From positions 85,693,488 through 85,757,487 of the forward strand of contig NC_082692.2 in the NCBI RefSeq assembly GCF_949987515.2: a DNA stretch of 64,000 bases, written 5' to 3'. This document shows positions 42,470 to 53,110 of this stretch, piece by piece. Every line of letters begins with the position of its first letter. The stretch's first letter is position 1. Origin of the DNA: Delphinus delphis. Its lineage: Eukaryota; Chordata; Mammalia; Artiodactyla; Delphinidae. Both the position numbers and the translations under genes were made by a program. The notes under the pieces were generated by a model. It searched no databases and was not told the DNA's origin. It was given only the letters and a program-made list of their open reading frames with translations.

Positions 42470-43850
42470 TCAACAGCAGTGTCCCTTGTCGCTGACACTA
42501 GTCTCAACTCAGACTATACAAGTCCTACCGTGAGGAATAATTAGGGCAACAGGTGAAAAGTACTCAGTTGAGGGCCAGGAACGAAGCAAGTGCACAGTGA
42601 CTGCTGGCCGCTCTTACGTCATCACAGAAACATGTAATCCTCCTGAACGTTAACCATCCACGCTCGAGCCTCCATATGAAGCGCGATTTCCAGGCCACAA
42701 CCAGGATCCCTTTTGCCTTTTGCTTCTTTTCACAGCTGCTCCCAGTGAGCCCAGGCAGGGACCTGACGGGCTGGAGGGTCAGGTGGCCCCTGCGGCCGCT
42801 CCCCCGGAGCCCCGCCTGCTGTCGAACGCCCCTGCCGCAGGAGACCGTGTGAGATCAACACAGCAGCTCTTAATCTCCTGCCCGTGCTGGCGGCTTTATC
42901 TCAGCCCCTCCTCCCAGGCCGCTGGGGGCTGGAGAGGAGGTGGGCTGATGAAGATGGGCGTTGCTGACAAGCCCTCCCAGCCCCTGCGAAGTGGGGCAGC
43001 CGCCAGCATACTTGCCCCAAGCCCAGCGAGGCCTCTGGAGGAACGCAGGGCCTCCCAGGCAGGGCACCCACTCCAGGCAGCCCACAGAGGCGCTGTGATG
43101 AAAACCCTCAGAGCACATGGCTGGGGGCCGGGCGGACAGTTTCATCTGCAACTGTGATTGCACATTTCAAGGGCAGCAGCTGGTGACACGAGACACCCTG
43201 GACTCATAACTCATGCATTTCCCCTCCTCCTATTGAAACAATGTGGCGGGGGAGAGGGAGGGAGGAATGAGGGCGAACCGCCGGTCTGAACAGGTAGTTA
43301 TTTCTCTGCCTGGGGCTCAGCCTGGCTGAGAACCAACATTTCAAACGTGGAAGGTGAAGGCCAGGTACTGTTGCGTAGGTGGCAGCCAGCTCAGAGTTCC
43401 TGAGAGTGACTTCCAAGACTGGCCTTCCCTGCCTGCATTCTGTGTGGTCTTTTCAGTTCTGGACAGGATTGTCTTGCAACAGTTAAAAACCAGAGAGAGG
43501 GCGCGGACCACAGCTGTGTGGCTGGGCGCAGCCCAGCATCACCACCCGCGCTCAGGATGATGCCCGTGGTATCCCCCCCACCCCCCGCTCCGGGCCCGGT
43601 GTGAAGCCCAGGACTGGGTGAGGAAAGCCTGCTCCCTTCCCTCAAGCAGCTGCCAGTCCCAGGAAGAGGGGACATCAGGGGAGGAGAATTGAGCAGCAGT
43701 GCACACAGATTACCACGGGAGAACTCAAGCAGCAGTCCCACCCCAGTCCGGCAGTCGCGGAAGCTCCCTGAAGAAAGGGACATCCAAGAGGAAAAGTGAA
43801 GGATGAACAGGAGTGCGCAGGGAGAACCGAAAGTACAAAAACAGCTTGGC
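42470..43850. other. Unassigned; small CpG-rich cluster at 42755-42860
   Basis: About 10 CpG in roughly 100 bases at 42755-42860. No exon recognised. ORFs of 145-153 codons lack domains. Confidence 0.45.
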
Positions 43851-43853
43851 ACA

Positions 43854-43983
43854 TTCTGGAATATTCTGGAACATGAAGTTGAAGGGGCAGGGTGGGGGCG
43901 GGGCGGAATGGAAGGGTTAGAATTAAAGCAGCAAATAAGGTTTAAAGAATTAACCGGAGCTTTCAGCTTCTAAATTTATAAAG
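43854..43983 (+). promoter_or_regulatory. Four-box heat-shock element, GC box and TATA-like sequence
   Basis: TTCTGGAATATTCTGGAA (43854-43871) is a perfect TTCnnGAAnnTTCnnGAA array, the HSF1 target. A GC box TGGGGGCGGGGCGG follows at 43893-43906 and TATAAAG at 43978-43984. The order and spacing are promoter-like, with a predicted start near 44008. No transcript or protein recognised downstream; an L2 relic follows. Inference. Confidence 0.35.
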
Positions 43984-44054
43984 ACGTACGAGTAGCCACA
44001 AAGAGTCATGAGTGTATTTTACCCAATAAAGTACTTGGTGCTTTCTTTCACGCT

Positions 44055-44190
44055 CTCACCGTTCATTCGTGTAAATAAATGTGTCCTGAACACCAAGCGT
44101 GTAGCAGGTCCTGGGCTAGATACTGGTGATTCGAAGGTAGTCCGGATGCAGTCTTGCCCTCAAGGAACTCCAAGAGCTATGGTTAACCGC
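44055..44190 (-). mobile_element. L2 3' end, minus strand
   Basis: 'ttcattcgtgtaaataaatg' then 'tgtagcaggtcctgggctag' and 'cttgccctcaaggaactcc' is reversed L2. Confidence 0.75.
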
Positions 44191-44400
44191 ACACTCACTC
44201 ACGAGCCCCAGGCGCTCCATGGGTTCTAGCCCATTCACGCCTCTCAAGACTCTGCCTCTAGAGTCGGGGGGTGGAGTCGGGGGGATGGAAACTTCGGGAA
44301 GCACTTGCCCTCCACAGTCACCCAGGTCCCTATATCAAAAGGAGCAGGGGGCGGCGCTCAGCATTAATGCACCAGATGGTTGTGGGTTTTGTGAGGCGAC

Positions 44401-44439
44401 GGAAATGCATGGGGGAAATGCATGGGGGAAATGCATGGA
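44401..44439. repeat. 13-base tandem repeat, three units
   Basis: Unit GGAAATGCATGGG at 44401, 44414 and 44427 (last base varies). A 14-15 base near-duplicate 'gagtcggggg' lies at 44260-44285. Confidence 0.95.
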
Positions 44440-44449
44440 GTGGGGCAAG

Positions 44450-44740
44450 ATGGAGCGGGAAATGGACAGAGGGAGAGACAGACACTGAGACAGAGGGACA
44501 GACAGACAAACGGAGATAAGAATAGAAAGAGATGGAAAGATGGCAAGAGTCAGACAGGGAGCAACAGAAAGAGAAGGAAGGAGGTTGAGAAGGGGAGAGA
44601 GAGAGAGGCAGAGACAGGCAGAGAGACCAAGAGGGAGGAAGTAGGAGCAGGGCACAGCATCATCACGGAAACAGACAGAAAGAAACAGAGTGAGAATGAG
44701 AGACTCCAGACTGGGAGGGACGGAGGCTGGGAGGATAAAG
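44450..44740. repeat. Purine-rich GACAGA/GAGA tract
   Basis: About 290 bases dominated by G and A with frequent ACAGA. ORFs across it are low-complexity artefacts. Confidence 0.85.
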
Positions 44741-44744
44741 CCTG

Positions 44745-45220
44745 CAACAGAGGGTCATTCCTAAGAAACCCGGTCCCTTCGGCCGAGGTCGGGCATGGCC
44801 AGCCCTCCAGGTGCCCCTAAGGCCCAGCTGAGTCAGGGCCATGCCACTGGGAGAGGCTCGGAGGGGACTGGCTGCCAGGAGAAGTGGAAGGAGGCCGTTT
44901 CTACCCGAGGCTCCTCACCCCTCCCCTGAGGTTCCCACCCAATTCCTCCCCTCCTAACCCCGCCCCCCAGGCCCACAGGCCAGGCAGGGACAGGCTGGTG
45001 TGCCTGAGGAGTTAAAGTCACCGAGCATCCTCCAGGGCTGCCACCTGCAACTGGCATCCTGCACGGTCCAGCCAAGGAAGCAGGCCAAGAAGTCTGGCCA
45101 AAGAAGCAGGCTCCAAAGCCACTCTGTTTGGATCGCACGGGATGTGTGAGGCACTCAGCTCCACAGCCACTGTGTATGGCGGGCTGTATGTGTGCTGCCC
45201 CGGTCTAACGGCCATAAAGG
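44745..45220. other. Unassigned sequence
   Basis: Nothing recognised. It holds a direct repeat of 'aagaagcaggc' style text near 45070-45110. Confidence 0.5.
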
Positions 45221-45224
45221 TTAA

Positions 45225-45370
45225 GGTGACTAAATGTTCCCTAGGTGCCAGGCACTGCATCCTCATAGTAAGGCAGGCAGTAGTAGCAGCCTCTATTACA
45301 GATATGGAAACCGAGGACCAGAGAGGTTAGGAACCTGTCCAAGGTCACACAGCCAGCACACTCTTAATTA
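45225..45370 (-). mobile_element. MIR SINE, minus strand
   Basis: 'gaccagagaggttaggaacc' then 'tgtccaaggtcacacagcca' is a clear reversed MIR core. Confidence 0.88.
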
Positions 45371-45384
45371 TTAGGTTCGCTGTT

Positions 45385-45510
45385 ACTATGCCAGGCATTT
45401 TTCATTCATTATCACAGAAACCCCTGAAGTATCAGGACCCCTGTTTTTTAGATTAAGAAAACAAGGTCAAAGAAGTACAGCATCAGGGCTACAGAGCTGG
45501 AAAGGGGACA
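45385..45510 (-). mobile_element. MIR SINE, minus strand, second copy
   Basis: 'tgccaggcatttttcattca' and 'aaaacaaggtcaaagaagta' resemble another reversed MIR abutting the first. Confidence 0.6.
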
Positions 45511-45734
45511 CGGCATGAGAACCCTGGCACACTCCACTCCGAAGTTGGGAATCCCTTCCCTACACACCCCCAGCTCTAGGACACACACCTTTTCCACTGG
45601 AACCTCAGCATCCAGGACCCAGCGGAAAAGCGGGTTGGACGTTGTGATGGAAACACATCATGCTGTTACCGGCGGGGTAACCCCTCTCCACAGCACTCCT
45701 GCAACCAGAGATCTGCCTTCAGCCTTCTCCTCTT

Positions 45735-45938
45735 TTCTGAGGGTCCTTAACCTAGGGTCATGGAACTCCAAAAGTCCATGGATAGAATTCACAGGGCCAG
45801 CAGATTCAGGTGGAAAAAAATTAGACCATTATTTTCATTGACCTCTAACCAAAATTCTGCCCTTGCCTCTACTGTAACATATAGGCAAGAACCCACCGTA
45901 GGATTAGCAGTGCCTACAACTTTGTCACCACTATGAAT
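45735..45938 (+). mobile_element. hAT-like DNA repeat, 5' part
   Basis: 'ctgagggtccttaacctagg' start and 'ggattagcagtgcctacaac' interior fit a hAT-type element that resumes at 46175. Confidence 0.65.
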
Positions 45939-45953
45939 CACAGGTACTTTTAT

Positions 45954-46159
45954 TTATTTATTTATTTTTGCGGTACGCGGGCCTCTCACGGTTGTGGCCT
46001 CCCCTTGCGGAGCACAGGCTCTGGACGCGCAGGCTCAGCGGCCATGGCTCAGGGGCCCAGCCGCTCCGCGGCATGTGGGATCTTCCCGGACCGGGGCACG
46101 AACCCGTGTCCCCTGTATCAGCAGGCAGACTCTCAACCGCTGCGCCACCAGGGAAGCCC
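45954..46159 (-). mobile_element. CHR-type SINE, young cetacean subfamily, minus strand
   Basis: Reverse copy ending 'cgccaccagggaagcccc'. Flanked by a perfect 15-base duplication 'cacaggtacttttat' (45939-45953, 46160-46174). It splits a hAT-like repeat. Confidence 0.98.
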
Positions 46160-46174
46160 CACAGGTACTTTTAT

Positions 46175-46455
46175 ATCACAGGACAGTTGTTGCAGACATC
46201 TTAAAATATTATGTAGCTCACCACTACTCTGAACTTCCAACAGTTACTAAACTCACTGCTAGATCTTTGTTATTTAATACGTTAATAAAGCACATATATT
46301 TTAATCATAACTTTTTTTCTTCTTAATACCTTGAAAATTGTATTTCCAAACAATTGCTTTCCTTAGTCCTATCGCATAAAATGAAAACACGTTTCTGAGA
46401 AGGGTCCAGGGGTTTCCGTAGATGCCAAGGGATCAACAACACACAAAAGATATAG
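46175..46455 (+). mobile_element. hAT-like DNA repeat, 3' part
   Basis: 'gttgttgcagacatcttaaa' then 'ttctgagaagggtccagggg' and 'gccaagggatcaacaacac' continue the element begun at 45735. Confidence 0.65.
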
Positions 46456-46459
46456 AATA

Positions 46460-46786
46460 TCTGGTCCATTCCCTTCTCACTCAGGTGCAGAGAGATGGTC
46501 TTTGCTTCCGACCAGCCCCACGGAATCCTTGGAGTCAAGGCCAAGGGTCCGAGCCCATTGGCTCCCAGGTGCAAAAGCTGAATGTCTGCTGAATGTCTGA
46601 GGCACGTGAGCTGGAACCAGGCAGCACACATTCCCCCGCATCCCCTCCTAGAGCCCAGCAGAGCACATGTTCAGTGTTGGACGGCAGGAATCCTCACCAG
46701 CAGTGGGTTTGCAGCCAGCCACTCAGAAGCATTCAAAGCAGAGCCTTCTTACAGTCAAATTAATTTAGGAGGCAAGAAAGTGGAAG
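46460..46786. other. Unassigned sequence
   Basis: Nothing recognised. Confidence 0.5.
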
Positions 46787-46962
46787 GCACTGGTTCTCTA
46801 CCTTGGCTGCCCAGAGGAATGGCCCATGGGAATCTAAAAGTACTGATGCCTGGGTCTCCCCCAAGAGATTCTGAGTTGATTTGGGGTGATACCTGGGCAC
46901 TGAGATTTTTTAAACTCCCTGGATGATTCCAACGGGTAGCCAAGGCTTAGAATCTCTGGTGC
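46787..46962 (+). mobile_element. Small hAT element (MER20/MER58-like)
   Basis: 'ctggttctctaccttggctg' to 'gtagccaaggcttagaatct' shows imperfect inverted ends. Interior 'gattctgagttgatttgggg' fits. Confidence 0.7.
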
Positions 46963-47084
46963 ACTGAGGACAGCAAACCCCCAGACTAGCGCTGAGGGCT
47001 CCCGAGGTCCAGTTCTGTGTCCTGGGCATATGGGGACCCGACTCAGTTTCCTCACTTATAAACATTATGGGTGGGGAGAGGGGA

Positions 47085-47258
47085 TCAATGCTCATGAAGC
47101 ACCCACCACATGCCAGACACGCTACGGAAGTTATTTCCTTTATTCCTCTCAACAATTTTCTGAGGGTGGTGGCATTACCCCATGCTTGAAGCGACCCAGC
47201 AAAGTGACAGCTAAGTGATGGAGCAGAAACCCTAGCCTACCTGCTATACCATTCTCTT
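47085..47258 (-). mobile_element. MIR SINE, minus strand
   Basis: 'cacccaccacatgccagaca' then 'gcagaaaccctagcctacct' spans the reversed MIR tail to head. Confidence 0.8.
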
Positions 47259-47261
47259 AAA

Positions 47262-47418
47262 TCAGGTTCCCCAACTTGCCAAACCTTGTTAAAGGTTTAA
47301 AGATGTTGTAAAAATGCATATTCCGATTCCATCCATCAGGGGAAGGTCCCAAGATTCTACATTTCCAACAGCCTCCCAAATTATGCCAGTGCTGCTAAAC
47401 CAGTAGCTTGCTTTCAGT
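47262..47418 (+). mobile_element. Small hAT element, degenerate
   Basis: 'aggttccccaacttgccaaa' and 'gtaaaaatgcatattccgat' fit the hAT short-repeat layout. Confidence 0.48.
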
Positions 47419-47489
47419 AGCAAATGGTTAACAGGTCTCTGTGGTCACACTGGTTGTGATTGGTGAGTGCCTGTGCCAGGCTGGTTGGT

Positions 47490-48022
47490 TAACTACTTAG
47501 GCTATTTCCCCTGTCTGAAGACAGCACCCTGGATGTTACCCCTTGCCCTGCTCAGCCACGTGGCCTGCGTGAGATTGACATCACCCCCGCTCCAGCCTGT
47601 GGCAATCAGCACGTCGCATCCCTCAGCCAGGCGAGATGGTTCAGGGATGGGCACCTGGCTCATTCCAAGCAAATGGGACACCAAGAGTTTGAGAGTAGAA
47701 GTTCGTCTATCTTCCACGGGAGCTCCCAGAGGGGAAGTTCTTTCTTCCCCAGGCTGAGGATTCAAAGGACGTAGCTGCTGCAGCTGTTTCCTTCCACGAG
47801 GGGAGAATCCAGAGCAGTGGACTGTAAACCCAGTGGCATGGAGCCTAAGAATGAAGGCAGGCAGAGCAGAGAGAAACCAGGTCCTTGGGCAAAACGGCTG
47901 GATTAAGCCTTGCCTGAAACCCACATCTGGGCTCTAAATTCACAAAGGCCATTCAATCCTCTTATTGTGTCAAAACAAGTTGAGTTGGGTTCTATGTCTC
48001 TTAACATCAATAGTCCTGACAC
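47490..48022 (+). mobile_element. Repeat family A, copy 3, forward strand
   Basis: 'ggttcagggatgggcacctg' and the end 'acaagttgagttgggttcta' plus 'tagtcctgacaca' match the reverse of copies at 1425 and 20755. Confidence 0.6.
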
Positions 48023-48023
48023 A

Positions 48024-48245
48024 AGCTCTAGCATCAGCAAGACTAGAGCTTGAATCTCTCAGCTCAGCTACTCACTAGCTGTGTGGTCTCCGGCAAGCCA
48101 TTTGGCCTCCCTGAGCCTCAGTTTCCTCATCTACAAAATGGCACTAGTAATGCCTATGCCAGGGTTGTTGCGAGGAGAAACCACGAATGCCCAAAGCCTG
48201 GCATCTATGACATAAATGATATTATTATCAAAACTCATTATTAGT
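48024..48245 (+). mobile_element. MIR SINE, near full length
   Basis: 'actcactagctgtgtggtct' then 'ccctgagcctcagtttcctc' and 'gcctggcatctatgacataa' give head, core and tail. Confidence 0.92.
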
Positions 48246-48344
48246 CCCATTCTGGCAGGCCTTCCTTCTAAAAACTGTATATGTCAGCAGTTGTTTCTAG
48301 CTGTTGGCAAAAAAAGAAAAGGAAGCAAATTAACTTAAAAGATT

Positions 48345-48377
48345 GGGGCGGGGGGTGGGGGGGCGGCGGGAGGTGGG
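48345..48377. repeat. G-rich tract, plus-strand quadruplex potential
   Basis: G runs of 4, 6, 7, 3 and 3 within 33 bases. Confidence 0.85.
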
Positions 48378-48399
48378 TGCTGCCTCAAGGGTTATGAGT

Positions 48400-48775
48400 A
48401 ACATTGAGAAAGAAGAAAAAAGAGGTTGAATTCTCTCAGTAACCAGGACAGATGAGAAAGCTTGTCCTGGCGAAGAATGCAAGGCTTGCCCGGGCCACAA
48501 CTGAGTTGGTCATAATGCGCTCAGACCTTGGCTCCGTCTAGCAGGGCTTATGGAAGCCACGATCTGCTTCTCTGGATATTTGACGGTCTGATTGGCTCAG
48601 CCTTCCTAATTGTGTTGTATTGACAAATACATTTGTTTGGAACAAGCAAATGTATTGCAGGCAGGAAACAGACCAACTCCAAGAATTTATTTTGCTTTTT
48701 GGCACTGCTGCGCTAAGCTTGGCATTCATTATGCGCCCATGTAAAACAGTCTCGGGGAGAGCTGGCCTGAGCTAT
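48400..48775. other. Unique block with a near-perfect 31-base hairpin
   Basis: Arms AATACATTTGTTTG (48626-48639) and CAAGCAAATGTATT (48643-48656) pair 13 of 14 plus one G-T, loop of 3. No repeat family matches. The loop is shorter than in usual microRNA precursors. Confidence 0.4.
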
Positions 48776-48780
48776 CTTTT

Positions 48781-49075
48781 TTCTTTTAATAAATTTATTT
48801 ATTTTATTTTTGGCTGTGTTGGGTCTTCGTTTCTGTGCGAGGGCTTTCTCTAGTTGCGGCGAGCGGGGGCCACTCTTCATCGCGGTGCGCGGGCCTCTCG
48901 CTATCGAGGCCTCTCCTGTTGCGGAGCACAGGCTCCAGACGCGCAGGCTCAGTAGTTGTGGCTCACGGGCCCAGGTGCTCCGCAGCATGTGGGATCCTCC
49001 GAGACCAGGGCTTGAACCCGTGTCCCCTGCACTGGCAGGCAGATTCTCAACCACTGCGCCACCAGGGAAGCCCCA
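48781..49075 (-). mobile_element. CHR-type SINE, long variant, minus strand
   Basis: Reverse copy with extra 3' unit 'tagttgcggcgagcgggggc' and 'gcgaggcctctcctgttgc' type text. Ends 'ccaccagggaagcccc'. Weak short flanks 'atctttt' on both sides. Confidence 0.95.
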
Positions 49076-49079
49076 ATCT

Positions 49080-49428
49080 TTTAAATTATATTTATTTTTT
49101 CAGCTGCATTTCAGATCATGAACAGACTTGGTGGTGCTAAACAGGCCTCATTGGGTGAAACCTCCTGCCTCCCTCAAAAACACGTTGCACGGATTAAATG
49201 TTCAAAGACATCAGACAAACCTAGGACACTGCCATGGGCCATCATCACTAATGGAGGAGAGATGGGGTTAAGTCAGTCAGATCCCTGCTCTGAGCCCAGA
49301 AAAGTCCACAGAAACCAAATCCTGGTCACCAGATTGAAACTGAAATCAGGTTTAAGCGGAGAGATGGAGAGACAAACGGCAGGCAATTGGCATGGATCAC
49401 GTGAGGATGACCATGACCCATTCCACTG
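49080..49428. other. Unassigned sequence
   Basis: A 190-codon ORF (49118-49690) runs through here into the next repeat. No known domain. Confidence 0.45.
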
Positions 49429-49429
49429 T

Positions 49430-49830
49430 ACCCCTCACCACAGTGGCACCTGGCGGCCATACTGGAACCATGCGGCCCTTCTACCTGATTGGATAAGGAA
49501 TAAGGACCTGACCTCAGAAGAGCCGATCAGAGTCCCCTCTGGGGTTACTAGGAGAGGAGTAACAGCAGACAGACACACTGACTCGCCACATGGCAGGAGC
49601 TGTAACAAGAGAACTGGAAGGTGTAGGCAGCCATCTTGGATGTCATGTGGACAAAGGTGCAGCAAAAGACAAAGGAAAGGAACCAAATGACCACAGGGAG
49701 GTACAGAGAAGAGACAAAGGGCAAGATCTTTACGTAGGTCTCCGGGTCCTGACCCGGGTTCTAGGCGCTGAGGCACTCTGCCTCTTAAACTCCATCTCCC
49801 CTTTTTGTTCCAGCAAAGTCAAGCTGTTCT
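49430..49830 (+). mobile_element. LTR-like repeat, distantly like family A
   Basis: 'ggcggccatactggaaccat' then 'ctgattggataaggaataag' and 'gccgatcagagtcccc' has the organisation of family A but is poorly aligned. Confidence 0.35.
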
Positions 49831-49954
49831 CCCACTTACATCCATACAAGGGCAAACTATGCAACCAACCAAACAATGCTGGGGAAGAATATTTATTAAC
49901 AGGAAAAATGTACACAAGAATATTGTTGAGCGCAGACAGTGTGTTTCTTTCCTC

Positions 49955-50085
49955 CCTTCAACAGCTATTTATTGGGCACTTCCTACATGTCAGATGTTAC
50001 GTATACACTGGGGAGTAAGGTCATGGCCTCTGCCCCTGTCAAGTTTACAGTCTGGTTACCAAATGTCAGGTAAGATCTCACTTTA
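49955..50085 (-). mobile_element. L2 3' end, minus strand
   Basis: 'cagctatttattgggcactt' then 'cctacatgtcagatgttacg' and 'caagtttacagtctgg' is reversed L2. Confidence 0.78.
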
Positions 50086-50159
50086 GTAGAAAGAGAGGTA
50101 TAATATAATTGGCTTGCGATGGGTTTCACACCTGGGAAAACAAATGCAGGGCACTTATA

Positions 50160-50346
50160 ACAACTGCAAAACTAGTGCTGCTCCAGGTACCGCCTGTGGA
50201 CCTCCAGCCTGGGCATCACCTATGAGCTTGTGAGAAATGCAGATTCTCAGCCCCTGCCCAGATCTACTGGCCATAGGGTCCAGCAATCTGGTTTAGCAAG
50301 CCTTCCAGATGATTCTGACGCACTTCCAAGTTTCAGAACCACTTGC
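50160..50346 (+). mobile_element. MER20-type hAT element, near full length
   Basis: 'ctgggcatcacctatgagct' then 'tgtgagaaatgcagattctc' and 'ggtccagcaatctggtttag' match MER20. Confidence 0.8.
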
Positions 50347-50489
50347 CTAAAACACAATAGCTCAAAGCCCTGCTTTCCAAATCAATAAGAATTTCCAGCT
50401 TTTCCCAGGGTTTCCCTTCCCAAATGTTGCATTTTCAAAACCACCCAGGGATGTATGTGTGAGTCAACAATTAATTGTAACAACCAGTT

Positions 50490-50706
50490 ATGTACAAAGT
50501 TACATATATTAATTAATTTGATCCCCACAATAACTCTATTAAGATAGGTACTATGTATCTCCCACTTCACAGGTGAAAAAACTGAGGAACAGAGAGGTTA
50601 AGCCACTTGCCCAAAGTCACACAGCTAATAAGTAGTAGAGATGGGATTTAAACCCAAGCAGTCTCGCTCCAGAATCTGCACTCCTAACCACTAAGTTAAA
50701 CTACTT
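50490..50706 (-). mobile_element. MIR SINE, minus strand, near full length
   Basis: 'gaggaacagagaggttaagc' then 'cacttgcccaaagtcacaca' and 'cactcctaaccactaagtt' are almost consensus. Best-preserved MIR in the window. Confidence 0.96.
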
Positions 50707-50709
50707 GGC

Positions 50710-51710
50710 AAATGAGTCCTGAGCATCTTTGCCACCTGGTGGAGGTGGGGAATCCAGTCTTTAGGACTGCACCCTGCAGCTGCTGCTGGTTCCGTGCCTT
50801 GGTCTACCCCTCCCTGAGCTGATCATGCTGGGATCTCACATCTGGGGAGACCTCATTGGCCCCTCAGATCAGGGTGTGATGGCTCCCGCAGTTGAGATGG
50901 GCCCTACAACAGTGCTGCCCGAGCTTCAGAGAGTGAGAGCCTCTAAGTGGCACGTACTCCCCTGCCCCGTGGGGTCCCCACTCAGCTAGGGTGGGCTCTA
51001 GTACTCGCCTCAAACCATGCTCGGAAGAACCCTCGCCTCCAGCTCCCTGGGCCTGAGTGCTAAGTCTTGGCTCTATCCAGGCTCTCCCTTCCCTTATAAG
51101 GAAATCTAGAATCTAGAATCCTGTGGTCCTCTCTGACTATCTAGCCTTGATGAAAGCCAGCCGAGCCCAGAAGGTAAGGAGGTTTTACCTTTGAATCCCA
51201 AGGTGAAGGCCGGAATCCTAGATTCTTCTCTTCTAGGGAAGTGCTTGGTTCCTGTTGGGGGAAATATTATTAATTTAAAAAGATAAGGGGGTATGTGTGG
51301 CCCAGCTCAACCTCTAGGATCAACAACGCTCCAAAAGCAAATAGAAACACGGGCTGGGAAGTGGCCTCCTGACTCCGCCCACCAATCACCCTCCCAAGCC
51401 CAGGCCAGTGTGCCCAGTCACACCCTCAGAGGAGCGAGGATGGGCACCACCGATCATTATCCGGAAAGGACCAGCTCAAGTTGTTCAAAAATTAAACTAT
51501 TTCCAGTCTGGTTGATAAAAGTTGCTGCCTTAACTCCACGCATCACATGCCACCCCACCTGTCCTGGCCCCAGACCCAGGGCCCTAGACCGTCCTGTAAT
51601 CCAGCAGCTCGAGGGTTAATGCCTGGCCCAGCAGGGGTCCCACCCCGCCCACCCCAAGGCTAAAGCCATCATCTACTCTGATGGACTAGTGTCCATGCTG
51701 CCCATGTCTG
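50710..51710. other. Unassigned sequence, about 1 kb
   Basis: CTCF-like 'ccacctggtggaggtgggg' near 50733 and a tandem 'tctagaa' at about 51106-51120. Otherwise nothing recognised. Confidence 0.45.
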
Positions 51711-51711
51711 G

Positions 51712-51860
51712 AAAGACAAACACCAACTTGCTGAAATAGTGCTTTTCTCTAGGTATTAGGATGACAGGTAGTTCTGCTGATTCACGTTTTTCAACCTTTC
51801 TGCAATAAGCATGGTTTCCTCATGTAATCAAGATTACTTTTTTAAAACGTTAAAGATAAC
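51712..51860 (+). mobile_element. L1M/HAL1-type 3' UTR fragment
   Basis: 'ggtattaggatgacaggtag' then 'tttttcaacctttctgcaat' resembles the tail at 14040. Confidence 0.6.
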
Positions 51861-51864
51861 GGCA

Positions 51865-52950
51865 GGTTTTCAATTTCCTGAGGTGGAATAGAGGGCCCAT
51901 TTTTCACTCCTGCCTTCACCCCCACCATGAGTGCTGGCAGGTCCCCATCACAACACAGCAAGCAGGATCAAGGGTGGTGTCAAGAGCCTCCTGAACATGG
52001 CCTTGAATATCTGCAGAAGGAAGGCCCACGCCCTGGGTCTCAGCAAAGAAGCATTGTACTTCTCTGGCCATGAGCCCACCTTGTGCCCCTGGTCAGCATG
52101 ACTAACCATCTAATTCTGCAGAAATGGGAACTCATTGAGTGATCTGGCTTCCTCCAAAGAGCAGTCCATTCGTTTCCTGAAGTGACTGGTCCACTGGGAA
52201 GTGGGCCAGGATGAACCTTTGAAATACTCAATGGCAAGAGAAGGAGAAGGAAGGGAAAGCACAATAGAACAGCCAGGGACTAGGAAAGGGATGAAAGAGT
52301 TCATGTCCTGGTCAAGAGCAAAGATTAGATCAAAGCTAGCAGATACATGACACACACACCACTACACTCATCTGCTGCCCGGGGCAGACATTGCCAATCA
52401 ATCACAGCACTTTCTCCTCACTGAGACGCAGCCTCAGAAGCCTTCTCAGTGCAGGTCCAGGCAACCTTCTCATCAACCGCAAGTATCACTAGAGCAGAAT
52501 CTCATTTGTTATCCCTGGAGTGCTTGCTGCTGCTGCTAACCCTCCAGACGAGTCCACGGGGACATCTTGGGTTCAGGGATCATCCGTTTCCCCTGGATCT
52601 GTAGCCTGTACTGAACGGTGTCGGGAGGTTTGTTGTTGTTAATTCCCTCCAACTCATGGAGACGTCACTCTTTCTAGCATCAGGGAAACTCCCAACTGGG
52701 TGTGACTCTACCCTCTGCCAGATGGAACATGAGAGGTCATCTCCCCATCAACCTCTCTTGAGTCATGGAGCCCTTTCTTCAAATCCAAACTTAGAGGGCC
52801 AAATTACAAAAGAAATCACGGCGGAACTCCTGTGCCTGAAGAGAAGGTGACAGTCCCAAGCCACAGCCAACCAACACCTCCTCAGCCACTGCCGTGGCCA
52901 CAGAAAGGCTTCCTGAAACTCCGAGGGCTCGGAGGGACAGTGGAAGGTCA
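51865..52950. other. Unassigned sequence, about 1.1 kb
   Basis: Nothing recognised. Confidence 0.5.
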
Positions 52951-52954
52951 CTGA

Positions 52955-53110
52955 TCTTATCCAAGTGCCGTGCTTTATAGACGGCAAGTCTGACGCCCAG
53001 AGAGAAGTGACCCATCCAGACTCACACAGCCAGCGAGTGCCGGACAAGAACCCAGGAATCTCCTGGCTCTTGATCCAAACACCCAACCCAGTGTCAAATG
53101 TTCGCTGCCT
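52955..53110 (-). mobile_element. MIR SINE, minus strand
   Basis: 'cccagagagaagtgacccat' then 'ccagactcacacagccagcg' is the reversed MIR core. Confidence 0.75.

Noticed and set aside
44422..44820. 132-codon plus ORF and matching minus ORFs
   Set aside because: Low-complexity purine tract translated as R/E/D/K or S/L/P strings.
49118..49690. 190-codon plus ORF
   Set aside because: Runs from unassigned DNA into an LTR-like repeat; no domain and no splice context.
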